The notes beneath the pieces were generated by a model, which saw only the letters and a program-made list of their open reading frames with translations, had not been told where the DNA came from and did not search any database. Positions 1-9,933 of a stretch of 64,000 nucleotides of DNA are shown here, piece after piece. Source of the DNA: Magnolia sinica (lineage: Eukaryota > Streptophyta > Magnoliopsida > Magnoliales > Magnoliaceae). The stretch is taken from the NCBI RefSeq assembly GCF_029962835.1, contig NC_080588.1, positions 49,893,001 through 49,957,000 of the forward strand, given 5' to 3'. Each line of letters begins with the position of its first letter. Position 1 is the stretch's first letter. The position numbers were made by a program, and so were the translations under genes.

Positions 1-581
1 AAGTGGGCTTTATGGGTTTAAATTCTATACTTCTCCATCTATGAACTTGATTAAAGTATATATATGGATGTTGTTTGGATGCTTATTATAGGTACTTGTG
101 TCTGATCAAGAACAAGTTTCCTATAGAGGAAGAAACAGGGTGCTTTAATGAATGTACATTCCATGTACCCAACCAAGGATATGGGATATGTCATTCATGG
201 CATTGCTTAAAGGAATTAGACAGTTTGTATGCCCGATTAAGGACACAGATTGTGCTTTCTCTATTTAAGTGGTATCAATCTAGATCAAGGTGAATCAACA
301 GACAAAACAAGGGTTAGGATAATTAGGGGTGGATTCGAAAGTCCTAGTGCCCTCTCTCTGATTGAATTTTCTTCCCTGTTCTTAATTAATTGTTTTTCAT
401 AAAATTGTGCTTAGTAATTCATTCCATTATTTGTTGGATTAGTTAAGGAGAATCATATATTTGAATTGTGACGACCAGTCCTCGTGGGAACGATCTCGTA
501 ATACGTACCGTATCTACATCTGATTCGTATACTTGCGAGTTTAAAAATCATTTAAATCATGTTGGTTTAAACAAAACATCA
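1..581 (+). repeat. 3' part of a first LTR (copy A), cut by the window edge
   Basis: This stretch is nearly identical to 2191-2771, 4371-4951 and 11553-12133, which are the 3' ends (R/U5) of the other LTR copies. It ends in ACATCA at 581, the same 3' end as the other copies. A short stub, AGTTTTTGGT, follows and then the next LTR begins. No gene is present. The 72-codon ORF at 75-293 recurs in each copy only because the DNA is duplicated. Confidence 0.9.
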
Positions 582-591
582 AGTTTTTGGT
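582..591 (+). other. LTR-LTR junction stub with primer-site remnant (first)
   Basis: The bases AGTTTTTGG match the first bases of the internal region after the true 5' LTR (4952-4960), including the first three bases (TGG) of the primer-binding site. The sequence then jumps to AATTACCAG, which lies 35 bp inside the LTR as judged from the 3' LTR (9969). The same junction recurs at 2772-2781. Confidence 0.85.
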
Positions 592-1085
592 AATTACCAG
601 ATTTTACGTATATGATAATGCTTAATGGAGTATTTTAATTGTATTTTTGTTACAGGATGAAGTCAGGAGCGTTAATTGAAAATTGATGTTAAAGGCATGG
701 ATTTCATGATCCAAAGTCTCCAGAGCACGGGATAGACTCCAGAGAACCAATAATGAAGATTTTACACGCCTGAGATCTGAGGAAAGCAAGCCAAAGGGGC
801 CCGAAAAGGGTCCAGAATGCAAGATCACATGGTTCCCGCTATCCAATCAGTTCGAAACTTCATACATGGGATGAGGGCCGTAAATTAACCGTACATATTA
901 AATTTCAGCCATAGAAGATCTCGGGAAGTGGTCCAACGGACAGATCAGCCTATTAATCTCTAAATTGGGGCCCACCTGATATTTGGAACTGCCTCAACCT
1001 TTGTATTGACGGTTTAAATAAGTTGAGAAACAGGATGGATGGATTGGATTTCTCGAAACCATCACAGTGGACCCCATATGTATAG

Positions 1086-1255
1086 CATGTGTACATAGTG
1101 CACATGTGCACCGCCCGTATACCGAACGACCTGCGTCGGGTCAGCAACGCTGACCCGAACTCTTTCTTAAAAACGGAAAATCTCCGTTTCCAGCGCTCCG
1201 CGAACCGAACCGTTGTCGTCGGTTGTGGGGCCCACCTATTGTCCAAATGGACAAT
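1086..1255. repeat. Cluster of perfect short inverted repeats in U3
   Basis: Four hairpin-capable palindromes occur in 170 bp. CATGTG/CACATG is at 1086-1106. CGGGTCAGC-AAC-GCTGACCCG is at 1137-1157. AAACGGA/TCCGTTT is at 1171-1189. ATTGTCC-AAAT-GGACAAT is at 1238-1255. The same set is present in copy C (from 3276) and in the 3' LTR (from 10463). Confidence 0.8.
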
Positions 1256-2103
1256 CCAAACCGTCCATCCGCTTCCTGAGGTCGATATCGTCATCGCCTA
1301 GATGTCCGTTTGGTTCCATACATATGTACGGACGTTGATCGCTGAAAAAACGTAAAATGGACGGTGAGTTCAAAACTCCGTGGGTTGCACCGAATCCACC
1401 CCAAAACCAGTCAATTCCTACTGATTTTTCGAGCTGAAACCAATGGACGACGTGGATTCCTGTGAAAAGTCCAGGAATGGGCCCCACAATCATCGCAGCG
1501 TCGGTTTGGCGTCCGCGTAGCGTCTTCCGCTGGCCGTTTTTGCGAAGGTTTGTGGGCCCCGTACGTCACGCGTACGGCCGATCTGACCCGTCCATCGTGT
1601 AGAGGGCTTCGAGAGCTTCAAAACCATGTTGATATTCTTCGCCCATGCGTACACACGTGTGCGGTACAGAGGCCACAAACAGGCCGTCTTGTGACGTTCA
1701 AAACTGTTTTTTTTGAGATTTCTTCTGTGGGCCGCGCTAATGGACCTTCAAAACTACCCATTCTTGACTGAAATTTCGTCCTGAATCCAATGGACGGGGT
1801 AGATTTTCCAGAAAATGCCTCTGTGGGGCCCACCGATCACGGCTGCGAAAATTTGTACTCCGAGTCCTTCTACGACTCTGCCACCGACCTCAGCCATCCA
1901 GCAGCTATAAAATGGGAGTTTTGGACGTGGGAAAGGCATTCAGAACCATTCAGAACCATTCAGAACCAGGGGATTCCAGATCTGGAGCAAGGAAGAGAAG
2001 AAAGAGAAGAAAGAGAAGAAAGAAGAGAGAGATCGATTGGTTTGGTGTTTAATTTTTATGAATTTTATTTAATATTTTTCATGAATTTTATGGGTCACTA
2101 ATC

Positions 2104-2117
2104 TCTCATGGTTGAGA
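2104..2117 (+). other. R-region hairpin, copy B version
   Basis: TCTCA-TGGT-TGAGA, a 5-bp stem with a 4-base loop, about 200 bp after the TATA box and just before the conserved GATGAAGC. It is equivalent to 4280-4297, 11465-11480 and 13473-13494. Confidence 0.6.
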
Positions 2118-4081
2118 TGAAGCCCCTAATTTGATTAGCTCTTGTATTGGTTGATTTACTTTGAATTTCAAGTAATTTGTTTCTTTCTTTAAGTGGGCTT
2201 TATGGGTTTAAATTCTATACTTCTCCATCTATGAACTTGACCAAAGTATATATATGGATGTTGTTTGGATGCTTATTATAGGTACTTGTGTCTGATCAAG
2301 AACAAGTTTCCTATAGAGGAAGAAACAGGGTGCTTTAATGAATGTACATTCCATGTACCCAACCAAGGATATGGGATATGTCATTCATGGCATTGCTTAA
2401 AGGAATTAGACAGTTTGTATGCCCGATTAAGGACACAGATTGTGCTTTCTCTATTTAAGTGGTATCAATCTAGATCAAGGTGAATCAACAGACAAAACAA
2501 GGGTTAGGATAATTAGGGGTGGATTCGAAAGTCCTAGTGCCCTCTCTCTGATTGAATTTTCTTCCCTGTTCTTAATTAATTGTTTTTCATAAAATTGTGC
2601 TTAGTAATTCATTCCATTATTTGTTGGATTAGTTAAGGAGAATCATATATTTGAATTGTGACGACCAGTCCTCGTGGGAACGATCTCGTAATACGTACCG
2701 TATCTACATCTGATTCGTATACTTGCGAGTTTAAAAATCATTTAAATCATGTTGGTTTAAACAAAACATCAAGTTTTTGGTAATTACCAGATTTTACGTA
2801 TATGATAATGCTTAATGGAGTATTTTAATTGTATTTTTGTTACAGGATGAAGTCAGGAGCGTTAATTGAAAATTGATGTTAAAGGCATGGATTTCATGAT
2901 CCAAAGTCTCCAGAGCACGGGATAGACTCCAGAGAACCAATAATGAAGATTTTACACGCCTGAGATCTGAGGAAAGCAAGCCAAAGGGGCCCGAAAAGGG
3001 TCCAGAATGCAAGATCACATGGTTCCCGCTATCCAATCAGTTCGAAACTTCATACATGGGATGAGGGCCGTAAATTAACCGTACATATTAAATTTCAGCC
3101 ATAGAAGATCTCGGGAAGTGGTCCAACGGACAGATCAGCCTATTAATCTCTAAATTGGGGCCCACCTGATATTTGGAACTGCCTCAACCTTTGTATTGAC
3201 GGTTTAAATAAGTTGAGAAACAGGATGGATGGATTGGATTTCTCGAAACCATCACAGTGGACCCCATATGTATAGCATGTGTACATAGTGCACATGTGCA
3301 CCGCCCGTATACCGAACGACCTGCGTCGGGTCAGCAACGCTGACCCGAACTCTTTCTTAAAAACGGAAAATCTCCGTTTCCAGCGCTCCGCGAACCGAAC
3401 CGTTGTCGTCGGTTGTGGGGCCCACCTATTGTCCAAATGGACAATCCAAACCGTCCATCCGCTTCCTGAGGTCGATATCGTCATCGCCTAGATGTCCGTT
3501 TGGTTCCATACATATGTACGGACGTTGATCGAAAAACGTAAAATGGACGGTGAGTTCAAAACTCCGTGGGTTACACCGAATCCACCCCAAAACCACTCAA
3601 TTCCTACTATTTTTCGAGCTGAAACCAATGGACGACGTGGATTCCTCGAATTATCCAGAATGGGCCCCACAATCATCGCAGCGTCGGTTTGGCGTCCGCG
3701 TAGCGTCTTCCGCCGTTTTTGCGAAGGTTTGTGGGCCCCGTACGTCACGCGTACGACAATCCAAACCGCCCATCGTGTAGAGGGCTTCGAGAGCTTCAAA
3801 ACCATGTTGATATTCTTCGCCCATGCGTACACACGTGTGCGATACAGAGGCCACAAACAGGCCGTCTTGTGACGTTCAAAACTGTTTTTTTTTATTTCTT
3901 CTCTGGGCCGCGTCAATGGATGTTCAAAACCACCTATTCTTGACCGAAATTTCGTCCTGAATCCAATGGACGGGGTAGATTTTCCAGAAAATGCCTCTGT
4001 GGGGCCCACCGATCACGGCTGCGAAAATTTGTACTCCGAGTCCTTCTACGACTCTGCCACCGACCTCAGCCATCCAGCAGC

Positions 4082-4088
4082 TATAAAA
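4082..4088 (+). promoter_or_regulatory. LTR promoter TATA box
   Basis: GCTATAAAATGAG in a GC-rich context. Equivalents lie near 1907 and 11282. Transcription would start about 30 bp downstream, near the CATTCAGAAC repeats, placing the start of R there. This is inferred from position and motif only. Confidence 0.6.
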
Positions 4089-4279
4089 TGAGAGTTTTGG
4101 ACGTGGGAAAGGCATTCAGAACCATTCAGAACCATTCAGAACCAGGGGATTCCAGATCTGGAGCAAGGAAGAGAAGAAAGAGAAGAAAGAGAAGAAAGAA
4201 GAGAGAGATCGATTGGTTTGGTGTTTAATTTTTATGAATTTTATTTAATATTTTTCATGAATTTTATGGGTCACTAATC

Positions 4280-4297
4280 TCTCAGCTAGGGCTGAGA
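4280..4297 (+). other. R-region hairpin, copy C version
   Basis: TCTCAGC-TAGG-GCTGAGA forms a perfect 7-bp stem with loop TAGG. The relic LTR at 13473-13494 keeps the loop but has a different, still fully paired stem, which suggests selection for RNA structure. Confidence 0.65.
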
Positions 4298-4957
4298 TGA
4301 AGCCCCTAATTTGATTAGCTCTTGTATTGGTTGATTTACTTTGAATTTCAATTAATTTGTTTCTTTCTTTAAGTGGGCTTTATGGGTTTAAATTCTATAC
4401 TTCTCCATCTATGAACTTGATTAAAGTATATATATGGATGTTGTTTGGATGCTTATTATAGGTACTTGTGTCTGATCAAGAACAAGTTTCCTATAGAGGA
4501 AGAAACAGGGTGCTTTAATGAATGTACATTCCATGTACCCAACCAAGGATATGGGATATGTCATTCATGGCATTGCTTAAAGGAATTAGACAGTTTGTAT
4601 GCCCGATTAAGGACACAGATTGTGCTTTCTCTATTTAAGTGGTATCAATCTAGATCAAGGTGAATCAACAGACAAAACAAGGGTTAGGATAATTAGGGGT
4701 GGATTCGAAAGTCCTAGTGCCCTCTCTCTGATTGAATTTTCTTCCCTGTTCTTAATTAATTGTTTTTCATAAAATTGTGCTTAGTAATTCATTCCATTAT
4801 TTGTTGGATTAGTTAAGGAGAATCATATATTTGAATTGTGACGACCAGTCCTCGTGGGAACGATCTCGTAATACGTACCGTATCTACATCTGATTCGTAT
4901 ACTTGCGAGTTTAAAAATCATTTAAATCATGTTGGTTTAAACAAAACATCAAGTTTT

Positions 4958-4975
4958 TGGCGCCGTTGCCGGGGA
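4958..4975 (+). promoter_or_regulatory. Primer-binding site, tRNA-Asp type
   Basis: TGGCGCCGTTGCCGGGGA lies 6 bases after the LTR end. It is the primer site typical of Athila/Tat-group gypsy elements, complementary to the 3' end of tRNA-Asp. It fixes the plus-strand orientation of the element and the LTR/internal boundary. Confidence 0.93.
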
Positions 4976-5729
4976 CTGTTTTGTTCCTATTGGATTTAGG
5001 ATTCTCTCTTATCATAATTCATAGTCTTAGGTTTTTTACTAACTCTAGGTTAAATTTTTTTTGAAACTAACCTATTTCCTGTTTTGTAGGGACCTGACAT
5101 AAACTACTAATTTGGTAATCTCTTTCCAAATTTTCTATTTTTTTTCTAATTTCTATTTTTAGAATTAAGGTTTTATTTTTTTTAGGAAGTTTCTATCTCT
5201 AGGCTATTTTATTTTTTTTTATTTCCTATTTTCTAATTCTAGATTCTGATTCTTCTTTCAAGTAACTTTCTATTTTCTAGTTTAGGTTTTATTATTAGAA
5301 GAGTTTTTAGGTTTTATTTTTTTAGAAAGTTTCTCTCTTATTTTCTAATTTCCTATTTTTTAGAAATTTTCCCTTTTTAGAAACTAACTTAGCTTTTATT
5401 TCTAAGATTACAAACTTTTTTTTTTTTTTTAGAAATTAACCGTTGCTTAGGATTTTTTTTCTAGCATTATCTTAGTAAATTTAATTTATTTTTGTTTTCT
5501 TTTTGTTTACAGGAATTAAGGAAGGAAGCTGCTAAATAACATTGTCTTCAAAAGGGGGAGCTCTCAAATCTTCAGACATTCATCATCTCCTTTTCTCGGG
5601 TTCTTCTTTCCAATTCTCGTTTGCATAGCTTTCTCTTGTTTTTAGGAATTCATAACTTTTTCCTTTAGTTTTATTCATCATAGGTTGCATCTTAGTTTAG
5701 TTTTCTTTCTTATATTAATAACATAGTTT
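4976..5729 (+). other. Untranslated leader of the gypsy element
   Basis: About 750 bp between primer site and gag start. It is very T-rich, with many TTTTAGAAA-like runs, and has no ORF. Long leaders of this kind are normal for the lineage. A packaging signal would be expected here but cannot be pinpointed. Confidence 0.7.
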
Positions 5730-8549
5730 ATGCTAGGACGTAGATCTCTGAATATAGAACTAGCACCGTTTGATCCTGAGATTGAAAGAACAATTCGTGA
5801 AAGATTGAGAAATAATCCTGTTGAAATGGCGAATGAGACTGAAGTTAAAGCTCTCAAAGATTATTCAGCTCCTGTCCAATTTAATGCGCCTTCATGCATA
5901 GTGTTGCCAACCACTACGGCAGCACACTTTGAACTTAAACCTGGAGTCATACAATTGTTGCCATCCTTTTATGGATTGGACAAAGAGGACCCATATCATC
6001 ATGTGAAAGAATTCTTAAACATTTGCTCCACCTTTAAGTTCCAAAACTTCTCAGACGATTCGATCTACCTACGCCCGTTTCCTTTTTCTTTGAAGGATAA
6101 GGCGAAAGCATGGTTGAATTCTCTAGAAGTTGGATCTATCACTACATGGGACCAACTGTCTAAGAAGTTCTTAAACAAGTTCTTCCCCGTTCACAAAACC
6201 AATGCCCTCCGTAGAGAAATCACTAACTTCACACAAAAAGAGGGCGAGCACTTTCATGAATGTTGGGAAAGATGGAAGGACTTGCTTCTTAAATGTCCTC
6301 ACCATGGTTTTGAGAAGTGGCAACAAGTTCAATACTTCTATGACGGTCTGACACCACAGAACCGTCGCATGGTTGATGCCACCAGTGGAGGGTCATTCAT
6401 GACCAAAAGTGATGTCGAAGCGTGGAACTTCTTTGAAACCTTGTGCGAAAATTCCCAGCAATGGGATTATTCAAATAGAGGTGACAAAAGTCCCCAACCA
6501 CAAAAGAGAGGTGGTATATATGAGATAGGAGTCATGCCAGAGCTGAGCGCCAAGCTTGATAACCTGACAAAGAAAGTTGATGCTCTGGTATTAAATAATG
6601 GACCACCACAAACAGCTCAAGTCGAGGCATATGCCACATGTTCTAGTCCTGCCCATCCTATGCAGTCTTGTCCATCTGGTGCAGCATTCCCAGAACTTCT
6701 CTCTGAACAAGTTCATGCTATGAACACTTTTCAAAAATCTGGGAATGATCCTTACTCGAACACATACAACCCAGGGTGGGCTAGACATCCAAATTTCTCT
6801 TGGGCAAAAGGACCACAACAAGGAGGACCATCTGGAAATCCTCCCATGCAACCGCACCTCCAAGTTGGCAGTCAACAACCTCAACAGTTTCCACAATATC
6901 AACAACTGCCTACACAATCAAGGAAACCATCTCTTGAGGATACACTCCATCTTTTCATGCAGAGTTCTCTCCAATTCCAAAAAGACACCCAACAAACCTT
7001 ACTGGCCAACCAGCAAAGCTTACATGCAAATGCACAATCCATTGCCAAGCTGGAAGTACAAATGGGTCAACTAGCTGCCACATTGAGTGAGAGAGAGAAG
7101 GGCAAGCTCCCTAGCCAACCTGAGGCTAATCCAAAGGGACAGTATGAGATTGGCTCTAATTCCAACCAAGGGCAATATCATGAACAGGCCAAATCGATCA
7201 CTACCCTTAAGTCAGGCAAGCAGATTGATAACAGAATAGAGATGCCTGGGGATGAATCAAATTCTAAAACAGAAGATCAAGATGAAGCAGAGAGTCATAC
7301 CAATGCATCCAAAGTCCAAAAGCTCTTTGACTCTCCAAGAGCCACTAATGTGCCACCTTATGTGCCCAAAGCACCCTTTCCTCAACGTTTGGCACCAACA
7401 AAGAAAAGAAATAACTTTGATGAAATCTTGGATGTGTTTCAAAAAGTGCAAGTCAACATCCCGTTGCTTGACGCTATCAAGCAAGTCCCTGCTTACGCTA
7501 AGTTTCTTAAAGATTTATGCACTCAAAAGCGTAAGCAGAATGTTCATAAGAAAGTCTTCCTTGCAGAGCAGCTCAGCTCCATGATTCAACATAACACCCC
7601 TCCTAAATTTAGGGATCCAGGAGCTCCCACCATTTCTTGCGGCATAGGAGATCATAAGATCGGGAAGGCATTACTTGATTTAGGGGCGAGTGTCAATTTG
7701 TTACCATATTCGGTCTATGAGCAGCTAGGACTTGGTGAGTTGAAACCGACTAAGGTAACATTACAACTAGCTGATAGATCTGTCAAGGTGCCCCGGGGTA
7801 TTATTGAAGATGTGTTAATCCAGGTTGATAAATTTTATTTTCCAGTGGATTTCATAGTTATAGGTACTCAGCCTGTCCAGAATCTTTATAGTCAGATCCC
7901 AGTCATTTTGGGTCGTCCATTTTTGGCCACATCTAATGCTATTATCAATTGCAGGAATGGAGTTATGAAATTGTCCTTTGGTAACATGAATATTAAACTC
8001 AATGTTTTTAATGCAGGACAACAACCCTCAGATTTGGATGACATATTTGAAGTGGACATGATCGAGAGCCTTGTGCATGACTCCTTCCGTACATCTTTTG
8101 AAGATCCTCTTGAGACCTGCTTAGCACAATCGGGCATGGATTTTGACATTGATAGTCCCATCCATGAAGTCAATGCATTGCTCGACTCTACTCCTATATT
8201 GGAGACTGAAAAATGGAGAGCGAAAGTGGAACCTCTCCATCCCTCTGAGACTCTTCTTGACAGCATAGCTTCCGACTCTGAGAAGACAAAGGCGAGCAGG
8301 CTGCTTAATGTTCTTAGAGCATATAAGGCAGCAATTGAACGGAAGATAGTGGAAATACAGGGAGTATGCCCCACGATATGTATGGATCATGCTGTGGAAA
8401 TGTCGCATAACATGCAAAGGAAGCGTGATCCTAACATAGAAGAAGTCGTTCGAGCAGAAGTCCTTAAATTATTTGACGACAGTGTCAGTTGCCTTATTTC
8501 AGATAGCACAGTTCATGGGAACTCACATCACTTGTCTGAGATTGGTTAA
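5730..8549 (+). CDS. Gag-protease polyprotein of an Athila/Tat-like gypsy retrotransposon, truncated before reverse transcriptase
   Basis: An uninterrupted 939-codon ORF. Residues about 76-235 match plant retrotransposon Gag (capsid) domains, with the landmarks GLDKEDPYHHVKEF, LKDKAKAWLNSL and FYDGLTPQNRRMVD. A weak knuckle-like stretch with Cys and His lies near 307-320, followed by a Gln/Pro-rich linker. The aspartic protease follows: the active site is DLGA at 650-653, and Leu in the second position is usual for this lineage. A later ILGRPFL matches the second protease strand. Near 892-920, EEVVRAEVLKLFDD and ISDS match the very start of reverse transcriptase. After ISDS the frame reads 17 unrelated residues and stops, so the RT, RNase H and integrase region is deleted. 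The protein would assemble particles and cleave Gag but cannot copy or integrate DNA alone. The open frame and near-identical LTRs indicate recent activity. Confidence 0.93.
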   Translation: MLGRRSLNIELAPFDPEIERTIRERLRNNPVEMANETEVKALKDYSAPVQFNAPSCIVLPTTTAAHFELKPGVIQLLPSFYGLDKEDPYHHVKEFLNICSTFKFQNFSDDSIYLRPFPFSLKDKAKAWLNSLEVGSITTWDQLSKKFLNKFFPVHKTNALRREITNFTQKEGEHFHECWERWKDLLLKCPHHGFEKWQQVQYFYDGLTPQNRRMVDATSGGSFMTKSDVEAWNFFETLCENSQQWDYSNRGDKSPQPQKRGGIYEIGVMPELSAKLDNLTKKVDALVLNNGPPQTAQVEAYATCSSPAHPMQSCPSGAAFPELLSEQVHAMNTFQKSGNDPYSNTYNPGWARHPNFSWAKGPQQGGPSGNPPMQPHLQVGSQQPQQFPQYQQLPTQSRKPSLEDTLHLFMQSSLQFQKDTQQTLLANQQSLHANAQSIAKLEVQMGQLAATLSEREKGKLPSQPEANPKGQYEIGSNSNQGQYHEQAKSITTLKSGKQIDNRIEMPGDESNSKTEDQDEAESHTNASKVQKLFDSPRATNVPPYVPKAPFPQRLAPTKKRNNFDEILDVFQKVQVNIPLLDAIKQVPAYAKFLKDLCTQKRKQNVHKKVFLAEQLSSMIQHNTPPKFRDPGAPTISCGIGDHKIGKALLDLGASVNLLPYSVYEQLGLGELKPTKVTLQLADRSVKVPRGIIEDVLIQVDKFYFPVDFIVIGTQPVQNLYSQIPVILGRPFLATSNAIINCRNGVMKLSFGNMNIKLNVFNAGQQPSDLDDIFEVDMIESLVHDSFRTSFEDPLETCLAQSGMDFDIDSPIHEVNALLDSTPILETEKWRAKVEPLHPSETLLDSIASDSEKTKASRLLNVLRAYKAAIERKIVEIQGVCPTICMDHAVEMSHNMQRKRDPNIEEVVRAEVLKLFDDSVSCLISDSTVHGNSHHLSEIG

Positions 8550-9933
8550 TGAAAGTGTTGAGGTAATTTCTTTGGATGACCCCGGTTATAAAGATTATTT
8601 CATTCATGGTCCGTTCTTGTCTGGCTGAAGACGTTAAACTTAGCGCTCATGGGAGGCAACCCAGCCTTTTGCTTTATTGTATTGCTTTTTATTTCATTCA
8701 TTTTCATTTTTCTGAGTTAGTTACTTCAATGTTTGTGGGTAACATTACTGCAAACCCTCACGAGACTACAACTCGTCCACTAGGGGTAACCTAGGGGTTT
8801 AAAGGCTTGTTGCATGCGCTAAATGCAATCGAGAGCACCTGCGAAAGTGGTATAGGTAGGATCTTCTTTTCTTTTTCTTTTTGTTATTTTCGCTTCTATT
8901 AATTTCTCTCTTGCCCTAACTTGCTCTTACATTGATAATTTTGGGAAGCCTCTTGATTCTCCGTCCAGGTACTATCTTTCCCTCATTTCTCTTTTATTAT
9001 TCGTTGTCCCATGTGCATTACTTGTTTATTTCTAATACATTGAGGACAATGTAGATTTTCGGTTGGGGGTGGGAGATTAGGGTACCTAATCAGTATTTTC
9101 TTAGTCCTGAGGAAAATTTGTGAAAATTTTAAAAAATTTTCTGAATTTCTATTGAATTCAAAGTGACTTTGAAGGGTAGTTGTGATTTTAACATTATAAG
9201 ATACCTGATGTTGGTAACTAATGACTCTTAGATTCGGCCATCTGCTTGATTTCACAGTCAATTTTGAATTGTTAATCCATGATTAGACGTTGTGAACATT
9301 GATTGAGTCATGATTTTACATATCACATCTCGCTTGCACATTAAGTTTTGGTTCGATAACTGAATGATTAACTTGGTAAAAAGAAGAATTAAAAGGCTAA
9401 GTCACATAATCTTCACCATAGGTTTGCTCCCTATAGGTATAGATTTGATTCTCCATAGTTGACTTATAAAAAATGAGGCGACGAGTTTTCGCCATAGGTT
9501 TGCTCCCTATAGGTAAGAATTTGATTCCCCTCATTTACGTTACTGCTCATAAAGAAAATCAAAGGTTGGTAAAATTAAAAATTAATCTGTGAGATAAGTG
9601 TTGGTTTCAAGCTTGGTTGTCACGAATTACCAATGATATCATGAGATTGACAATTGGATCTCTTAATATTTGTAAGTCGAGATTACACTTTACATTCATG
9701 GAGCTCAATGTTCAGAAATGTTCTAATTAATGGATTAATATGTTGAACTTGATTATGAAGTTTACTGTGAGCTTGATTTCAGGAGAAAATTCTACTTACC
9801 ATTCATGAATCTTAGAATTTTCACATCTCAGCTATCTGTTCACAAGTCACTTGAGTTTACAGGAATCGTCTTTTATTTCTAAATTTATTTTTCGAATGTT
9901 TTTCTCGTGACTAGCAAAATGCTGGTTGGGGGT
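8505..9933 (+). other. 3' region of the gypsy element after an internal pol deletion
   Basis: The deletion join lies near 8505, after the ISDS codons. Around 8625-8665 there is a GACGTTAAAC...AGCGCTCATGGGAGGCAACC segment, which in this lineage normally follows the end of pol. So the deleted element rejoins close to the natural pol 3' end. A purine tract, GGTTGGGGGTGGGAG, is at 9060-9074. A 40-bp direct duplication, CGCCATAGGTTTGCTCCCTA-type, occurs at about 9412-9455 and 9498-9540. No further ORF is supported. Confidence 0.75.
9923..9933 (+). promoter_or_regulatory. Polypurine tract before the 3' LTR
   Basis: TGGTTGGGGGT lies immediately before TGTGATCAGG, the likely LTR start at 9934. It is the expected primer for plus-strand DNA synthesis. 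Confidence 0.7.

Larger units (their letters stand above)
592..2771 (+). mobile_element. Full-length extra LTR (copy B) of the Athila/Tat-like gypsy element
   Basis: A 2.18-kb LTR copy. U3 contains GC-rich DNA with several perfect short inverted repeats (1086-1255). A TATA box (TATAAAA) lies near 1907, followed by three CATTCAGAAC repeats at 1937-1967 and a GAAAGA-rich tract. A small hairpin lies at 2104-2117, then the conserved U5 with the ACATCA end. It lacks the first 35 bp of the LTR that are present at 9934-9968. No coding function is seen; the recurrent ORFs inside (74, 113, 70 codons) are chance frames copied with the LTR. Confidence 0.88.
2782..4951 (+). mobile_element. 5' LTR (copy C) next to the internal region
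   Basis: A 2.17-kb LTR that directly precedes the primer-binding site, so it is the working 5' LTR. TATAAAA is at 4082-4088, the CATTCAGAAC repeats follow, a hairpin is at 4280-4297, and the end is ACATCA at 4951. From about 3525 to 3935 it differs from copy B and the 3' LTR by clustered substitutions and small indels, while the rest is nearly identical. That pattern suggests recombination with another family member. Confidence 0.9.

Noticed and set aside
75..293. 72-codon ORF present four times (75, 2265, 4445, 11627)
   Set aside because: It is identical only because it lies in duplicated LTR sequence. It has no recognisable domain, and neighbouring frames in the same LTR are equally open.
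953..1294. 113-codon minus-strand ORF repeated in each LTR
   Set aside because: It lies in U3 upstream of the TATA box, overlaps a plus-strand ORF, is rich in Arg and Trp from GC-rich palindromes, and matches nothing I know.
3488..4009. 173-codon minus-strand ORF in copy C
   Set aside because: The same region in copies B and the 3' LTR is broken into shorter frames. It opens only because of small indels in copy C.
7892..8374. 160-codon minus-strand ORF
   Set aside because: Antisense shadow of the gag-protease frame.
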